Assembly (NCBI GenBank): GCA_963768185.1
Contig: CAVYGS010000005.1
Span: forward strand, 1,116,001-1,180,000
Direction: 5' to 3'
Length of the DNA stretch: 64,000 nt
DNA from: Palsa-461 sp963768185
GTDB lineage: Bacteria; Actinomycetota; Acidimicrobiia; Acidimicrobiales; RAAP-2
This document shows positions 54,430 to 63,675 of this stretch, in pieces. The position numbers and the translations under genes were made by a program. The notes under the pieces were generated by a model that made no database searches, was not told the origin of the DNA, and worked only from the letters and a program-made list of their open reading frames with translations. Within the stretch, counting starts at the first letter, position 1. Each line of letters opens with the position of its first letter.

Positions 54430-56201
54430 CTAACCGGTGACCTCCTCGGCGCCCGGGAACGCCTCGAGGATCCGGGAGGCCGCGAGCGACTGCACCTCCA
54501 TCGGCTCGCCGGGGTCCTCGGGGTCGAAGTCGTCGTCACCCAGGTCGCTCGGGTCGGGCTCGGGGGCGCGACGCGCGCCCGGTGCGGGCCTCGTGGGCGC
54601 ATCGCCCGCCTCGTCGACGACGAGCCGGAGGCCGATTCGGGCGCCGAAGTGCCCGCCGAGCGCCTCTTCGACGATGGGCCGCACCTCCTCGCAGCGACCG
54701 AGATAGCCCGGGTTGGGCACGGCGAACACTGCGGTCGAGCCCTCGACCGCAGTGAAGTGCCCGGAGCTGTAGACGACCTTGGCCCGTGCCGGCAGCGCGC
54801 GGAGCAGGTGGTCTCCCCAGGCCTCGACCAGCGTGTCGCGGTCGGGCACCGATCCCTTCGGCGGCGCCGGCACGGGTGCGGCGGTTGGTTCGGGCGCCTC
54901 GGCCCGCGGCGCCGGCTCGGGCGACGCCGGCTGCTCGGATCGCTGGCGGCGGATCGCGCCGATCGTCGGCTTGGCGCGTGGATCGTCCGGTTCGGCGTGG
55001 CGAGCTGGCGGTGCTGGCGGCTCGGGCTGGGGACGCGTCGAGCGTGTCGCGCGAGGCAAGGGCGCGCTCAAGCCGGGCCACCCGTTCGGCGAGTGCCTCG
55101 GGGGCGCTGTCCAGCTCGCTCTTGGCCAGGCGCACCAGGGTCACCTCGAGGACGACCCTGGCGTCGGGCGCCTCGCGCATGTCCACCTGGGCCAGACCGA
55201 TCTGCTCCATCGAGCGGACCAAACGGGCGAGGCCGAAGCGCTCGGCCTGCGCGCCGAGACGGGACCGCTCGTCGCCGCTCACCGCTGCGAGATCGGGGGC
55301 GAGGCTGAGCAGGAACGCCTGACGGAGATCGTCGACCAGCTCGGTCGCAAGCTGCTGGGGGCTCCAGCCCGCCTCGATGAGCGACGCCACGGCGACGAGC
55401 AGGTTGCCCGCGTCCTCGTCGCAGAGGGCGTCGAGCAGCCCGATCAGCTCGGGACGCACCCCTTCGGCCGAGCCTGCGGAGGCCATCTGGTCGAGCGCCG
55501 AGAGCGCGTCGCGGGCCGACCCCCGGGCGCGCCGGACCGCCAGCGCGAGCGCCTCGTCGTCGAGATCGAGGTGCGCCTCATCCCGCACCCAGGTGACGAG
55601 CTCACCGAGGGTGTCGGCACCGAGGAGGCGGAACTCGTAGTGCTGAGTCCGGCTCCGCACCGTCTCGGGGACCTTCTGCGGGTCCGTCGTCGCCAGGACG
55701 AAGACGACGTGGGAGGGCGGTTCCTCGAGCGTCTTCAACAACGCATTGGCTGCCGCCGTCGAGAGCATGTGGACCTCGTCGACGATGTAGAGCTTCCACT
55801 CCCCCGGCGTGGCCGAACGCGGCGTGGGAGACGAGGTCGCGCATCGCGTCGACGCCATTGTTCGACGCAGCGTCGAGCTCGCGGACGTCGAGCGAGTTGC
55901 CCTGGGCGATCGCGATGCAGGAGGCACAGACACCGCAGGGCTCCCCGTTCTCGGGGTGTGCGCAGTTGAGCGCCTTGGCCAGGACCCGTGCCGCCGACGT
56001 CTTGCCGGTCCCCCGCGGGCCGCTGAACAGGTAGGCGTGCGCGACATGGCCTTCGGCCACCGCGCCGCGGAGCGCCTGGACGACGTGGGGCTGGCCCCGG
56101 ATCTCCGACAGCTTGGAGGGTCGGAACCGGCGGTAGAGGGAGACGAATGGCTCGCCGGTGCTCCCCGCACCGCGCTGCGCCCCCCCGTCCGTCGCCATCA
56201 C
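54430..56201 (-). CDS. dnaX: DNA polymerase III subunit gamma/tau, two frame breaks
   Basis: The clamp-loader ATPase, about 589 residues after correction. FVSLYRRFRPSKLSEIRGQP, Walker A GPRGTGKTS, a four-Cys zinc module (CAHPENGEPCGVCASC), Walker B LYIVDEVHML and sensor TVRSRTQHYEFR are clear. The C-terminal third is Pro/Ala-rich, then ends in the polymerase-binding domain. Frames break near 55813 (extra base before ATPGEWKLY) and between about 55030 and 55065 (extra base before the Pro-rich segment). No slippery heptamer like that of Escherichia coli dnaX is seen. Start GTG 56199-56201 or ATG 56196-56198. Confidence 0.93.
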
Positions 56202-56257
56202 GGCGAGCCTAACGGTCTGGTCTGTCGCCTCTTCGGGTGCGTTGGAGGCGTGGCGGG

Positions 56258-56557
56258 TCAGCTGCCGATCGGGCCGACCTGGTCGATCTCGTACTGCTGC
56301 ACCTCGACGCCCAGGATCGGGATCTCCCGCCGCGCCGAGGGCGCCGAACGCATCCCTTCGAGGTGGGCCGCGAGTGAGGCCTTGTCCTCCCAGCGCTCGT
56401 AGAGGTAGACCCGGCCCGGCTCGACGGGGTCCGCGCTCATGACGTAGGCGATGCAGCCCTTCTCGGCCCGGGATTTCTTCATGCCGTCGATACGGTCGGC
56501 GATGAACGCCTCGCGATCCGACGGGTCGACGTCGAAATATCCGGCAACGATGAGCAT
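56258..56557 (-). CDS. Antibiotic-biosynthesis-monooxygenase (ABM) domain protein
   Basis: A 99-residue single-domain dimeric alpha-beta-barrel protein: MLIVAGYFDVDPSDREAFIA, GCIAYVMSADPVEPGRVYLY, ERWEDKASLAAHLE. The domain is found in quinone-forming monooxygenases, haem-degrading enzymes and small stress proteins, and the sequence does not decide among these. ATG 56555-56557 has a GAGGGGG site just upstream. It lies between the dnaX gene and the SRP RNA gene. Confidence 0.85.
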   Translation of the reverse strand: MLIVAGYFDVDPSDREAFIADRIDGMKKSRAEKGCIAYVMSADPVEPGRVYLYERWEDKASLAAHLEGMRSAPSARREIPILGVEVQQYEIDQVGPIGS

Positions 56558-56596
56558 GGGTCCCCCTCTGGTCACCCCGGCGCCGCTCCGGCGCTC

Positions 56597-56708
56597 GGTG
56601 CGGCGGCCAGGTTGGCTACGGCACACGGCCTCACCCGCTGAGAGCTGCTGCCTTCCGACCCTGACTCGGTTCACGAGCGGCCGTTGCGCAGGACCCGGCC
56701 ACCGCACC
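56597..56708 (-). ncRNA. ffs: Signal recognition particle RNA, small bacterial type
   Basis: The minus strand has the SRP-RNA core GTCAGGGTCGGAAGGCAGCAG, which forms the GGAA tetraloop and the asymmetric loop bound by Ffh. The ends pair as GGTGCGG-GGCC with GGCC-CCGCACC. The span is 112 bases. It sits next to dnaX, as ffs does in many actinobacteria. Confidence 0.9.
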
Positions 56709-56746
56709 CAACGTCGGCGCGGCGAAGAGACGAGGTTATCGGCCCG

Positions 56747-57671
56747 TCAGCCCCCGAGGAGCTCGCTGAGGCCAGCCCGCGTTGCCTCGGCGAGGTCGGG
56801 CTCGGAGGACCCGAGGCCGATGCGCAGGTCGGTGACCCCCGCCTCGGCATAGGCGGTGAGCCCGCCCGCGACCTGATCCAGCGACCCGGCCACCAGCAGC
56901 TCGGCCCCGCTCGTCACCCCCTCGAGGTCGAGCACCCGGCGATAGGAGGGGAGGGCGGCATAGCCACGGCCCGCTTCCACGGCCGACTCGCGGGCGCCCG
57001 ACGGGTCGTCGGTCACCACCACCGACACCAGTGCCATGATCCTCGGCTTCGTCCGACCGGCCGCCGCGGCCGCCGCGTTGAGGACCGGCGCGATGTGGGT
57101 GGCGATGGTCTTGGGTCCGCACTGACCGAGCGACGTTCCCGCGGTCAGCCTGCCGGCCAGCCGCAGCATCCGCGGCGCCAACGCGGCGAGGAGCACTGGG
57201 CAGGTCGGCGCCTGGATCGTGAGCCCGCCGTGCGCCACGACCTGGTCGCCCGAGACGTCCGCCGCCTCGTCCTCCAAGAGCGGGATCAGCGCTTCGAGGA
57301 ACTCCTTGGTGCGTGAGTAGGGCCGGCCGTAGCTCTCGCCGAAGATGTGCTCGGCGACCACTTGGTGGGACGCCCCGACGCCGAGCACGAGGCGGCCCTC
57401 CAGCGCGCTCTGCGCCGTGCGGGCCTCGGCGCCGAGCGCGAGCGGGTGTCGGCCAACCAGAGGCACCGACCGAGGTCCCGAGCTCGGAGAACTCGGGTAC
57501 CTCGCGCCCGACCGCAGCGACGGCGACCAGCGGGTCGACGCCGAAGGCCTGGGAGACCCAGAAGCTGTCGAAGCCCGCCGAGGCGGCCCAGAGCGCCTCT
57601 CGGCGGACCTGGTCGACGCTCGTCATCGCGGTTCCAGCGCCGAATCCGACGCGTGCGCCGAGGGAGTGCAC
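56747..57671 (-). CDS. Luciferase-like (LLM) F420-dependent oxidoreductase, one frame break near 57464
   Basis: A 307-residue (corrected) TIM-barrel flavin/F420-type oxidoreductase. RVGFGAGTAMTSVDQVRREA, SFWVSQAFGVDPLVAVAAVG, GRLVLGVGASHQVVAEHIFG and ESYGRPYSRTKEFLEALIPL are typical of actinobacterial LLM enzymes. One extra G between VGRHPLALGAEART and the preceding EFSELGTSV splits it near 57464. GTG 57669-57671 starts it. Substrates in this family range from F420-reduced lipids to xenobiotics and are not predictable. Confidence 0.85.
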
Positions 57672-57749
57672 GGTCCGCCGATGATAAGCGCCGCTGGCAC
57701 CGGGTCCGGGGGCGCCGACCCGCCGCGATTAGCGTGGCCAGCCGTCATT

Positions 57750-57834
57750 GGAGGAGTGCGAGAGCGGCCGAATCGGCACGATTGGAAATCGTGTGACCTT
57801 CACGGGTCCGTGGGTTCAAATCCCACCTCCTCCG
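57750..57834 (+). tRNA. tRNA-Ser (anticodon GGA)
   Basis: The 85-base class II cloverleaf has acceptor GGAGGAG/CTCCTCC, anticodon loop TTGGAAA, a long variable arm and T loop TTCAAAT. No CCA is encoded. Confidence 0.94.
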
Positions 57835-57857
57835 CTCAGAACAGACGGGGGCATCTC

Positions 57858-58349
57858 GTGTCGCAGGGAAAGGCCGAGCCGCTCGATTCCGACAAAGCGG
57901 CGATGCGTGTTGCGATCGCCGAGGCACAGCGCGCGCTCGAGCACGCCGATGTGCCGGTCGGAGCCGTCGCACTGCGCGACGGCGTCGTCATCGGACAGCG
58001 GCACAACGAGCGGGAGTTGCGCAAGGACCCGACGGCGCACGCCGAGCTGCTGCTCTTGCGCGACGTGGCACAAGCGCAGTCCGACTGGCGCTTGGGCGAC
58101 GTGACCGTGGTGGTCACCCTCGAACCCTGCGCGATGTGCGCCGGTGCGATGGTCAACGCGCGTCTCGGGCGACTCGTGTTCGGCGCGCTCGACCCGAAGG
58201 CCGGTGCCGTCTCTTCGCTCTACGAGCTCTGTCACGACGAACGTCTCAATCACGAGGTAGCGGTCACCGGAGGGGTGCTCGCCGATGAGTGCGGTGAGCT
58301 GTTGATCTCGTTCTTCGCCGAGCGAAGGGGCCGGCACCCCGAGCACTGA
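57858..58349 (+). CDS. tadA: tRNA-specific adenosine deaminase TadA
   Basis: A 163-residue deaminase that converts A34 to inosine in tRNA-Arg(ACG). The zinc site is H61 with E63 in TAHAE, and C91 and C94 in EPCAMCAGAM. GTG 57858, with GGGGG upstream, is the start; an ATG at 57903 lacks a ribosome site. It lies between two tRNA-Ser genes on the same strand, about 20 and 50 bases away, so tRNA and editing enzyme may share a transcript. Confidence 0.93.
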   Translation: MSQGKAEPLDSDKAAMRVAIAEAQRALEHADVPVGAVALRDGVVIGQRHNERELRKDPTAHAELLLLRDVAQAQSDWRLGDVTVVVTLEPCAMCAGAMVNARLGRLVFGALDPKAGAVSSLYELCHDERLNHEVAVTGGVLADECGELLISFFAERRGRHPEH

Positions 58350-58399
58350 GGTCGGTCGGGCTTCTGGCCGGTGCGCCGATCGCCCCTAAATTGGCCGAC

Positions 58400-58486
58400 G
58401 GAGGGATGCGAGAGTGGCCGAATCGGACGGTCTCGAAAACCGTTGTGTCCTTTAGGGCACCGTGGGTTCGAATCCCACTCCCTCCG
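58400..58486 (+). tRNA. tRNA-Ser (anticodon CGA)
   Basis: The 87-base class II cloverleaf has acceptor GGAGGGA/TCCCTCC, anticodon stem-loop ACGGTCTCGAAAACCGT, a long variable arm and T loop TTCGAAT. No CCA is encoded. Confidence 0.94.
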
Positions 58487-58494
58487 CACTGACT

Positions 58495-58526
58495 GGTGGC
58501 CCTTCCCATAACCGGGAGGGGCCACC
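58495..58526. terminator. Strong hairpin after tRNA-Ser(CGA)
   Basis: GGTGGCCCTTCCC pairs with GGGAGGGGCCACC across a six-base loop, giving a 13-base-pair stem. It separates the plus-strand tRNA/tadA unit from the convergent methyltransferase gene, so it may act in both directions. No T-tract follows on the plus strand. Confidence 0.75.
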
Positions 58527-58545
58527 GTCGCGCCGGGAAGGACCG

Positions 58546-59289
58546 CTACCAGACGCCGGGGACAAGGCGCTTGCGGGTCGACGCGAAGTGCTCGTAGTCC
58601 GGTCCGAGGCCCTGGCGCAGCATGGCCTCTTCGATCCCGATCCGGCGCACGAGCGAGACCGTGTAAGGCAGGAAGGCCAAGGCGAGCGAAAGCCAGTTGC
58701 CGATGGCGATGCCGGTGCCGAGCGCGCTCAGGAGCATCCCCGTGTATGAGGGGTGGCGCAGCACGCGGTAGGGACCGCTTTCCACGACCTTCTGGTCGGT
58801 CCGCACGGTGAGCTGGAAGGTGAAGAACCGCCCCAGGGTGTGCACCGCCCACTGGCGCAGGCCCATGCCGAGCAACATGACGGCGACGCCGGCGACGATG
58901 TAGGCGCGCCCGTCCCCGGGCATGGCCAGCCGGTCGAGCCGGAACCCGAGCGTGAAGGCCAAGATGGTGCAGACGAGCGCGACCCCCCAGAGGGCTCCGA
59001 CGGTGTTGCGTTCGGGGATGGCGGCCTCGCCGCTCGGTTGGCGCGCCGCGTTGGCAAACTCGATGAGCACCCTGAGGACCACGGCGCCCCAGAACAGCGC
59101 ACCCCAGAGGGCCTGGTGCTGGATGAACCACGTCGCGCGGCACGCGCTCAGTTTGCCAAAGACCCTCGAAAAGACGCCTCCATCTGCGAGACGGCCGTCG
59201 AAGCGAGGCGGCAGCGGTTCGGCGAAATCTGACCCGGTGGTAGCCTTGGCGCACCGCGAGCTCGTCGGCACCTCGGTTAGGGAGGGCAA
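58546..59289 (-). CDS. Isoprenylcysteine carboxyl methyltransferase (ICMT)-family membrane protein
   Basis: A protein of up to 247 residues with four or five membrane helices and the ICMT/phospholipid-methyltransferase signature GPYRVLRHPSYTGMLL (about residues 173-188) and GPDYEHFASTRKRLVPGVW at the C-terminus. Bacterial members methylate small lipids or unknown membrane substrates. The start is unclear: TTG 59287-59289 gives the full frame, and GTG 59269-59271 is next. The first 45 residues are not conserved. It is convergent with the tRNA-Ser unit. Confidence 0.75.
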   Translation of the reverse strand: MPSLTEVPTSSRCAKATTGSDFAEPLPPRFDGRLADGGVFSRVFGKLSACRATWFIQHQALWGALFWGAVVLRVLIEFANAARQPSGEAAIPERNTVGALWGVALVCTILAFTLGFRLDRLAMPGDGRAYIVAGVAVMLLGMGLRQWAVHTLGRFFTFQLTVRTDQKVVESGPYRVLRHPSYTGMLLSALGTGIAIGNWLSLALAFLPYTVSLVRRIGIEEAMLRQGLGPDYEHFASTRKRLVPGVW

Positions 59290-59361
59290 GGACCGAGAGA
59301 TTCACCTGCCTGCGGCTCGCACAAGGTCGAACCGGCCGGCCACCTTGGAGAGGAGTTGGAG

Positions 59362-59631
59362 ATGGCACCTTCGCGCTCAACTGTGGGCAAGCTCCAGCGA
59401 GACCAGGCCAAGCGGGCCAAGGCCAAGGCGAAGCAGGAAGATCGCCTCGCCAGGCGCTCCGAGCGGGCCGAGGCCTCGGACGAGCCCGCCGCGCCCCGCG
59501 TCGAGGAGGACCAGACCAAGCTGCTCGAGGAATTCGCGCGCCTGCACGAAGACCTGGAGGAAGGCCGAATCTCGCTGGACGACTTCGAGGTGCGCCAGGC
59601 CGACCTGCGCTCTCGGCTGTCGGTCGATTAA
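59362..59631 (+). CDS. Small hypothetical charged coiled-coil protein
   Basis: An 89-residue protein with a Lys/Arg/Ala-rich N-terminal half and an acidic C-terminal half (EEDQTKLLEEFARLHEDLEE), likely one long helix or coiled coil. ATG 59362 has an AGAGGAGTTGGAG site. It is divergent from the methyltransferase gene. Its stop overlaps the stop of the convergent metallo-hydrolase gene by four bases. I do not recognise a family; codon use matches the neighbours, so it is likely real. Confidence 0.65.
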   Translation: MAPSRSTVGKLQRDQAKRAKAKAKQEDRLARRSERAEASDEPAAPRVEEDQTKLLEEFARLHEDLEEGRISLDDFEVRQADLRSRLSVD

Positions 59632-60575
59632 CCGACTCGGTCCGCCTTCGGGTGGTCGCGCGTCTCGAGCCAGCGGTGCAGCCCGGCCGCGTTCGAGTGC
59701 ACGCCGTTCATGACCTCGAACTTCTCCTGGTGCTCGTGCGCGACCACACCGGGCTCGGGGTCGAACCGTCTCGCCAGCGCCTCGGCGATGTCCTCGCCGG
59801 CGCGGTAGGCGGCCTCCGCCGTCTCGGCCCACTGCCGGAGCACGCCCTCGGCCTCTGACAGCACATCGGCCGGATCCGGGAGCAGCCCGTAGTGGGCCAG
59901 CGCCAGCCCCGAGGGGTGGCGCGCCGAGAACTTGTGCAGCGATTCCAGCGCCTGGTCGAGGTCGAAGTCGGGCGGCGGGGTCGACGGGCGCAGCACGCCC
60001 ACGTCGGGGAGGCGCACCCCCACGGCGTCCCCGACGAACAGGATCCCGCTCGCCGAGTCGTGCAGGCCGACGTGGTGCTTGGCATGGCCCGGCGAGTCGA
60101 TGGCGGTCAGCGAGCGACCCGACCCGATCTCGATCTCCTCTCCGTCGTCCAGGACGTGGATCCGCTCGGCGGGCGTCGGGTCGAGGCGCCCATAGAGGGA
60201 GTCGAGGAGCGGCCCGTAGACCCGAGAGGCCGAGTCGACGAGGCGCGTCGGGTCCGCCAGATGCCGTGCCCCCTTCTCGTGCACGTACACCGTCGCGTTC
60301 GGGAAGGCGTCGGCGACGTTGCCCACGCCCCCGGCGTGGTCGAGGTGGATGTGGGTCACCACCACGCCGGCCAGGTCGTGCGCGCCGAGGCCCAGGCCGG
60401 CCAGGGCCTCGAGCACGACGGGGACCGAGGACTGGCTCCCCGTCTCAACGAGGACGGGGGCGGGTCCCTCGATCAGGTAGCCGGCGGTCACCCGGTGCCA
60501 CCCGCCGAGCAGCGTGTCGATCTCGATGACTCCCGGGGCGATCCGGTGCGGGATCGCTTCGTCCGGCTCGCTCAC
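59628..60575 (-). CDS. Metallo-beta-lactamase-fold hydrolase
   Basis: A 315-residue MBL-fold hydrolase: THIHLDHAGG (HxHxDH metal site, about residues 75-84), GHAKHHVGLHD (second metal His region) and FVGDAVGVRLP. Candidate activities are thioesterase, lactonase or glyoxalase-like. GTG 60573-60575 overlaps the stop of the dehydrogenase gene as GTGA. It is the third gene of the GH15/dehydrogenase operon, so a sugar lactone is a possible substrate, as inference. Confidence 0.85.
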   Translation of the reverse strand: MSEPDEAIPHRIAPGVIEIDTLLGGWHRVTAGYLIEGPAPVLVETGSQSSVPVVLEALAGLGLGAHDLAGVVVTHIHLDHAGGVGNVADAFPNATVYVHEKGARHLADPTRLVDSASRVYGPLLDSLYGRLDPTPAERIHVLDDGEEIEIGSGRSLTAIDSPGHAKHHVGLHDSASGILFVGDAVGVRLPDVGVLRPSTPPPDFDLDQALESLHKFSARHPSGLALAHYGLLPDPADVLSEAEGVLRQWAETAEAAYRAGEDIAEALARRFDPEPGVVAHEHQEKFEVMNGVHSNAAGLHRWLETRDHPKADRVG

Positions 60576-61618
60576 GTCGCCACTTGGACGACCACCTTGA
60601 CGTCGTCGGGCTGGCGGTCGAGCGCCGTGGCCCAGTCCGCCAACGGGACCCGCCGGCTGACCAGGCGGGCCAGCCAGGACTGGTCGGCCTTCGCCAACGC
60701 TGCCGCACCCGCCTCGTAGTGGCGTCGGTTGGCGTTCACCGAACCGACGACCGCCTCGTTCTCGAGCACCATGTTGCGGTTGAGCGTCCCGGCGTCGACG
60801 TCCAGCGGGCGACCACCCGAAGACACCCCGGTCAGGCAGACGACGCCATTCGGGCCGACATGCTCGATCGCGTCGAACACGAGCGTGCCGACCCCGGTGC
60901 ACTCGATCACCGCGTCGGGCGAGGCGCACGCATCGGCGATGTGGCCGGTGTGGTACTGCGCGCCGAGGGCCCGGACGAGGTCGGGCTTGAGCCCCGTCTC
61001 CATCTGATCGATCACATGGACCTCGAGGCCGCGCTGGACCCCGAGGAGCGCTGCGAGGAGCCCGATCGGTCCGGCACCGGTGACCACGGCGGTCTTGGGC
61101 TCCCAGTGGGCGCGATTCCCGATGCGCTCGACCTGTTCCCAGGCCTTCGCCACGACGCTGGTGGGCTCGAGCAACACGCCGAGCTCGCCGAGCGAGGCGT
61201 CGATCTTCACGACGAAGTCCGGGGTGATCCGGTAGCGCTCCGACAGGTACCCGTCGTGCTGTTTGATCCCGCGCTCGGTGTACAGGCCGTTGCGGCAGAA
61301 GTCCCACTCCCCCACCGTGCAGTTGGAACAGGGCACGGGGTCGGGCCGGCGGACGATGCCGACCACGAGGTCGCCTTTGGCGACGCCCGAGCCCTCGGGC
61401 GCCTCGAGCACGCGGCCCAACGACTCGTGACCCAGCACGAGGCGTTCCTTGCCCGGCGGCGGCCAGCCATAGGCGCCCGAGAGAATCTCGGCGTCGGTGC
61501 CGCAGATCCCCACCCCGATCGTCTCGACGAGGACCGGGCCGTCGGACTCGGGTGGTTCGTCGACATCGGAGAGCTCGGCGGTCCCCTTCTGCAAGGGGAT
61601 CACGGTGAGTGCCTTCAT
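60572..61618 (-). CDS. Zinc-dependent glucose 1-dehydrogenase-like medium-chain dehydrogenase
   Basis: A 348-residue medium-chain alcohol dehydrogenase. Catalytic-zinc ligands are in GICGTDAEILSG and VLGHESLG. The structural-zinc loop is RRPDPVPCSNCTVGEWDFC, with three cysteines visible. TGAGPIGLLAALLGVQRGLE binds the nucleotide. The sequence follows glucose dehydrogenases of the archaeal/halophile type, which oxidise glucose to gluconolactone. ATG 61616-61618 has a GAGGAGG site and overlaps the GH15 stop as ATGA. Confidence 0.83.
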   Translation of the reverse strand: MKALTVIPLQKGTAELSDVDEPPESDGPVLVETIGVGICGTDAEILSGAYGWPPPGKERLVLGHESLGRVLEAPEGSGVAKGDLVVGIVRRPDPVPCSNCTVGEWDFCRNGLYTERGIKQHDGYLSERYRITPDFVVKIDASLGELGVLLEPTSVVAKAWEQVERIGNRAHWEPKTAVVTGAGPIGLLAALLGVQRGLEVHVIDQMETGLKPDLVRALGAQYHTGHIADACASPDAVIECTGVGTLVFDAIEHVGPNGVVCLTGVSSGGRPLDVDAGTLNRNMVLENEAVVGSVNANRRHYEAGAAALAKADQSWLARLVSRRVPLADWATALDRQPDDVKVVVQVAT

Positions 61619-63624
61619 CGGGGCCTCCTCGGGCCGTCGGCCGGCTCGTCCCCGCCGCCGGCGGTCGGCTTCGGGGCGGCCGGGCGGACGTGCAGCCGCT
61701 GACCGCGCGGGCGGCGCTCGTCGGCCATGACCCTCCCGGCCCCCCACATCCTCCAGGGGTGGCGCGACGCCTTCCCCATCGACACGAGCGGCGCACCGAG
61801 GGCGGCGGTTGTGGCCTGGCGCGCCCCGTCCTCGGTGCCCTCGACCGGGGCGCGGTCGTGGCCGCTCAGCCGGAAGGCCGTGTTCACGAGCGAGACGTGA
61901 GAGAACGCCTGGGGGAAGTTGCCAACCAGGCGTTTGAGCACCGGGTCGTACTCCTCGCTCAGAAGGCCGAGGTCGTTGCGCAGCGACAGCAGGCGGTGGA
62001 ACAGCGCGACGGCATCGTCGACCCGGCCGATCATGTGCAGGCAGTCGGCCATCCAGAACGAGCACGCGAGGAAGGCCCCCTCCCGCCCGATCAGCCCGTC
62101 CACCTCGCCGTTGTCGCTCGTTTGGTAGCGCAAGACGAAGCCGTTCTCCATGAGCTCGCGCTCGATCGCCTCGACGGTCGAAATCACGCGTTCGTCAGTC
62201 GGCGGGAGGAAGCCGACCATGGGCATCATGAGGATGCTCGCGTCGAGCGTGTCGGACCCGTAGTACTGGGTGAAAGCGTTCTTCTCCTTGTTGAACCCCT
62301 TCTCGCAGACTTCCTCGAAGATCTCCTGGCGGAGCTTGCGCCACCGATCGAGCGGCCCCTCGAGCGAGGGCCACGCCTCGAGCGTCTGGACCGCCCGGTC
62401 GACGGCGACCCACGCCATCACCTTGGAGTGGGTGAAGTGGCGTCTCGGGCCGCGCACCTCCCAGATCCCGTCGTCGGGCTCCTTCCAGCCCTTCTCGACG
62501 AATTGCACCATGTTGCGCTGCAGGTCCCACATGGCGCGACTGGTCACACCGTCGAACCCGCAGGCGGTGAACAGCGCCGACATGACCTCGCCGTAGACGT
62601 CGAGCTGATATTGGCCCGACGCCGCGTTGCCGATGCGCACGGGCGTCGAGCCCTCGTAGCCCGATAGCCAGTCGACCTCCCACTCCTCGAGTCGGCGCTC
62701 CCCGGCGGTCCCGTACATGATCTGCAGGCGCGAGACGTCGCCTGATGCGGCGCGCAGCAACCAGTCGCGCCAGGCCATCGCCTCCTCGTGGTACCCACCC
62801 TGCATCAGTGCCTCGAGGGTGAGCGTCGCGTCGCGCAGCCAGCAGTAGCGGTAGTCCCAGTTGCGGTTGCCGCCGATGGCTTCTGGCAGCGAGGTCGTCG
62901 CAGCGGCCACGATGCCGCCGGTCGGCTCGTAGGTCAGCGCCTTGAGGGTGATGAGCGAGCGAAGCACCGCGTCGCGGTGGTCGCCCTCGTAGGAGCACCC
63001 GGCCGACCACGCGCTCCACCACTCAGAGGTGGACTCGATCGAGTACCAAGGGTCGACCGGACGCGGCGGGAGCTCGTGGGAGAGGTACCAGGTGAGGATG
63101 AAGGGCAAGTTCTGACCCTCCGACAAAGTGAAGTCCGAGACGGTCCGCATGTCCTCGCCGTGGGTCTCGGCCAGCGTGTAAAGCGCGACCGAGTCGGGGC
63201 CGGCCGTTGCGCTGAGGAGGTTGTCGCAGTGGGTGACCCACGGGAGCACCTGCCCGTAGCCGAATCGGATGCACAGCTCCATCCGCACGTCGACCGTTCC
63301 GGCGATCCCCTCGACGATGCGGACCACCTGGGGATGAGTTTCGCGGATGGGCATGCAGTCGGTGAGGCGCACGCGGCCGGTCTTCGTCTGGAACTCGGTC
63401 TCGAGCACGAGGGTGCCCTCGCGGTAGCGCCGCTCGCTCTTGGTCACCTTGCCGGTCGGGGCGATCCGCCAGAACCCGTTGGACTCGTCGCCCAGCAGCT
63501 TGGCGAAGCAGGCGTCGGAGGCGAAGTGGGGGAGGCACAGCCAGTCGATCGACCCGTCCCGTCCGACCAGGGCGGTCGTGTGCAGATCGCCGATCACGGC
63601 GTAGTCCTCGATCGGCAGGCCCAC
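61615..63624 (-). CDS. Glycoside hydrolase family 15 protein (glucoamylase/trehalase type)
   Basis: A 669-residue GH15 enzyme. The N-terminal beta domain (GLPIEDYAVIGDLHTTALVG) and the (alpha/alpha)6 barrel with NRNWDYRYCWLRDATLTLEA and the catalytic-Glu region YQLDVYGEVMSALF are complete. Close relatives hydrolyse trehalose or short glucans to glucose. It heads an operon with a glucose-dehydrogenase-like gene and a metallo-hydrolase, joined by ATGA and GTGA overlaps. The Pro/Arg-rich end (after about residue 610) is not part of the catalytic domain. Confidence 0.9.
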   Translation of the reverse strand: MGLPIEDYAVIGDLHTTALVGRDGSIDWLCLPHFASDACFAKLLGDESNGFWRIAPTGKVTKSERRYREGTLVLETEFQTKTGRVRLTDCMPIRETHPQVVRIVEGIAGTVDVRMELCIRFGYGQVLPWVTHCDNLLSATAGPDSVALYTLAETHGEDMRTVSDFTLSEGQNLPFILTWYLSHELPPRPVDPWYSIESTSEWWSAWSAGCSYEGDHRDAVLRSLITLKALTYEPTGGIVAAATTSLPEAIGGNRNWDYRYCWLRDATLTLEALMQGGYHEEAMAWRDWLLRAASGDVSRLQIMYGTAGERRLEEWEVDWLSGYEGSTPVRIGNAASGQYQLDVYGEVMSALFTACGFDGVTSRAMWDLQRNMVQFVEKGWKEPDDGIWEVRGPRRHFTHSKVMAWVAVDRAVQTLEAWPSLEGPLDRWRKLRQEIFEEVCEKGFNKEKNAFTQYYGSDTLDASILMMPMVGFLPPTDERVISTVEAIERELMENGFVLRYQTSDNGEVDGLIGREGAFLACSFWMADCLHMIGRVDDAVALFHRLLSLRNDLGLLSEEYDPVLKRLVGNFPQAFSHVSLVNTAFRLSGHDRAPVEGTEDGARQATTAALGAPLVSMGKASRHPWRMWGAGRVMADERRPRGQRLHVRPAAPKPTAGGGDEPADGPRRPR

Positions 63625-63675
63625 TAGGGCTCCATTGTTATCAGCACCGGCCCGGGGTCGGGTTCGCCCGACGGC

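Noticed and set aside
54430..55071. A separate Pro-rich protein downstream of dnaX
   Set aside because: It is the C-terminal part of DnaX in a shifted frame, and removing one base joins it to the clamp-loader domain.
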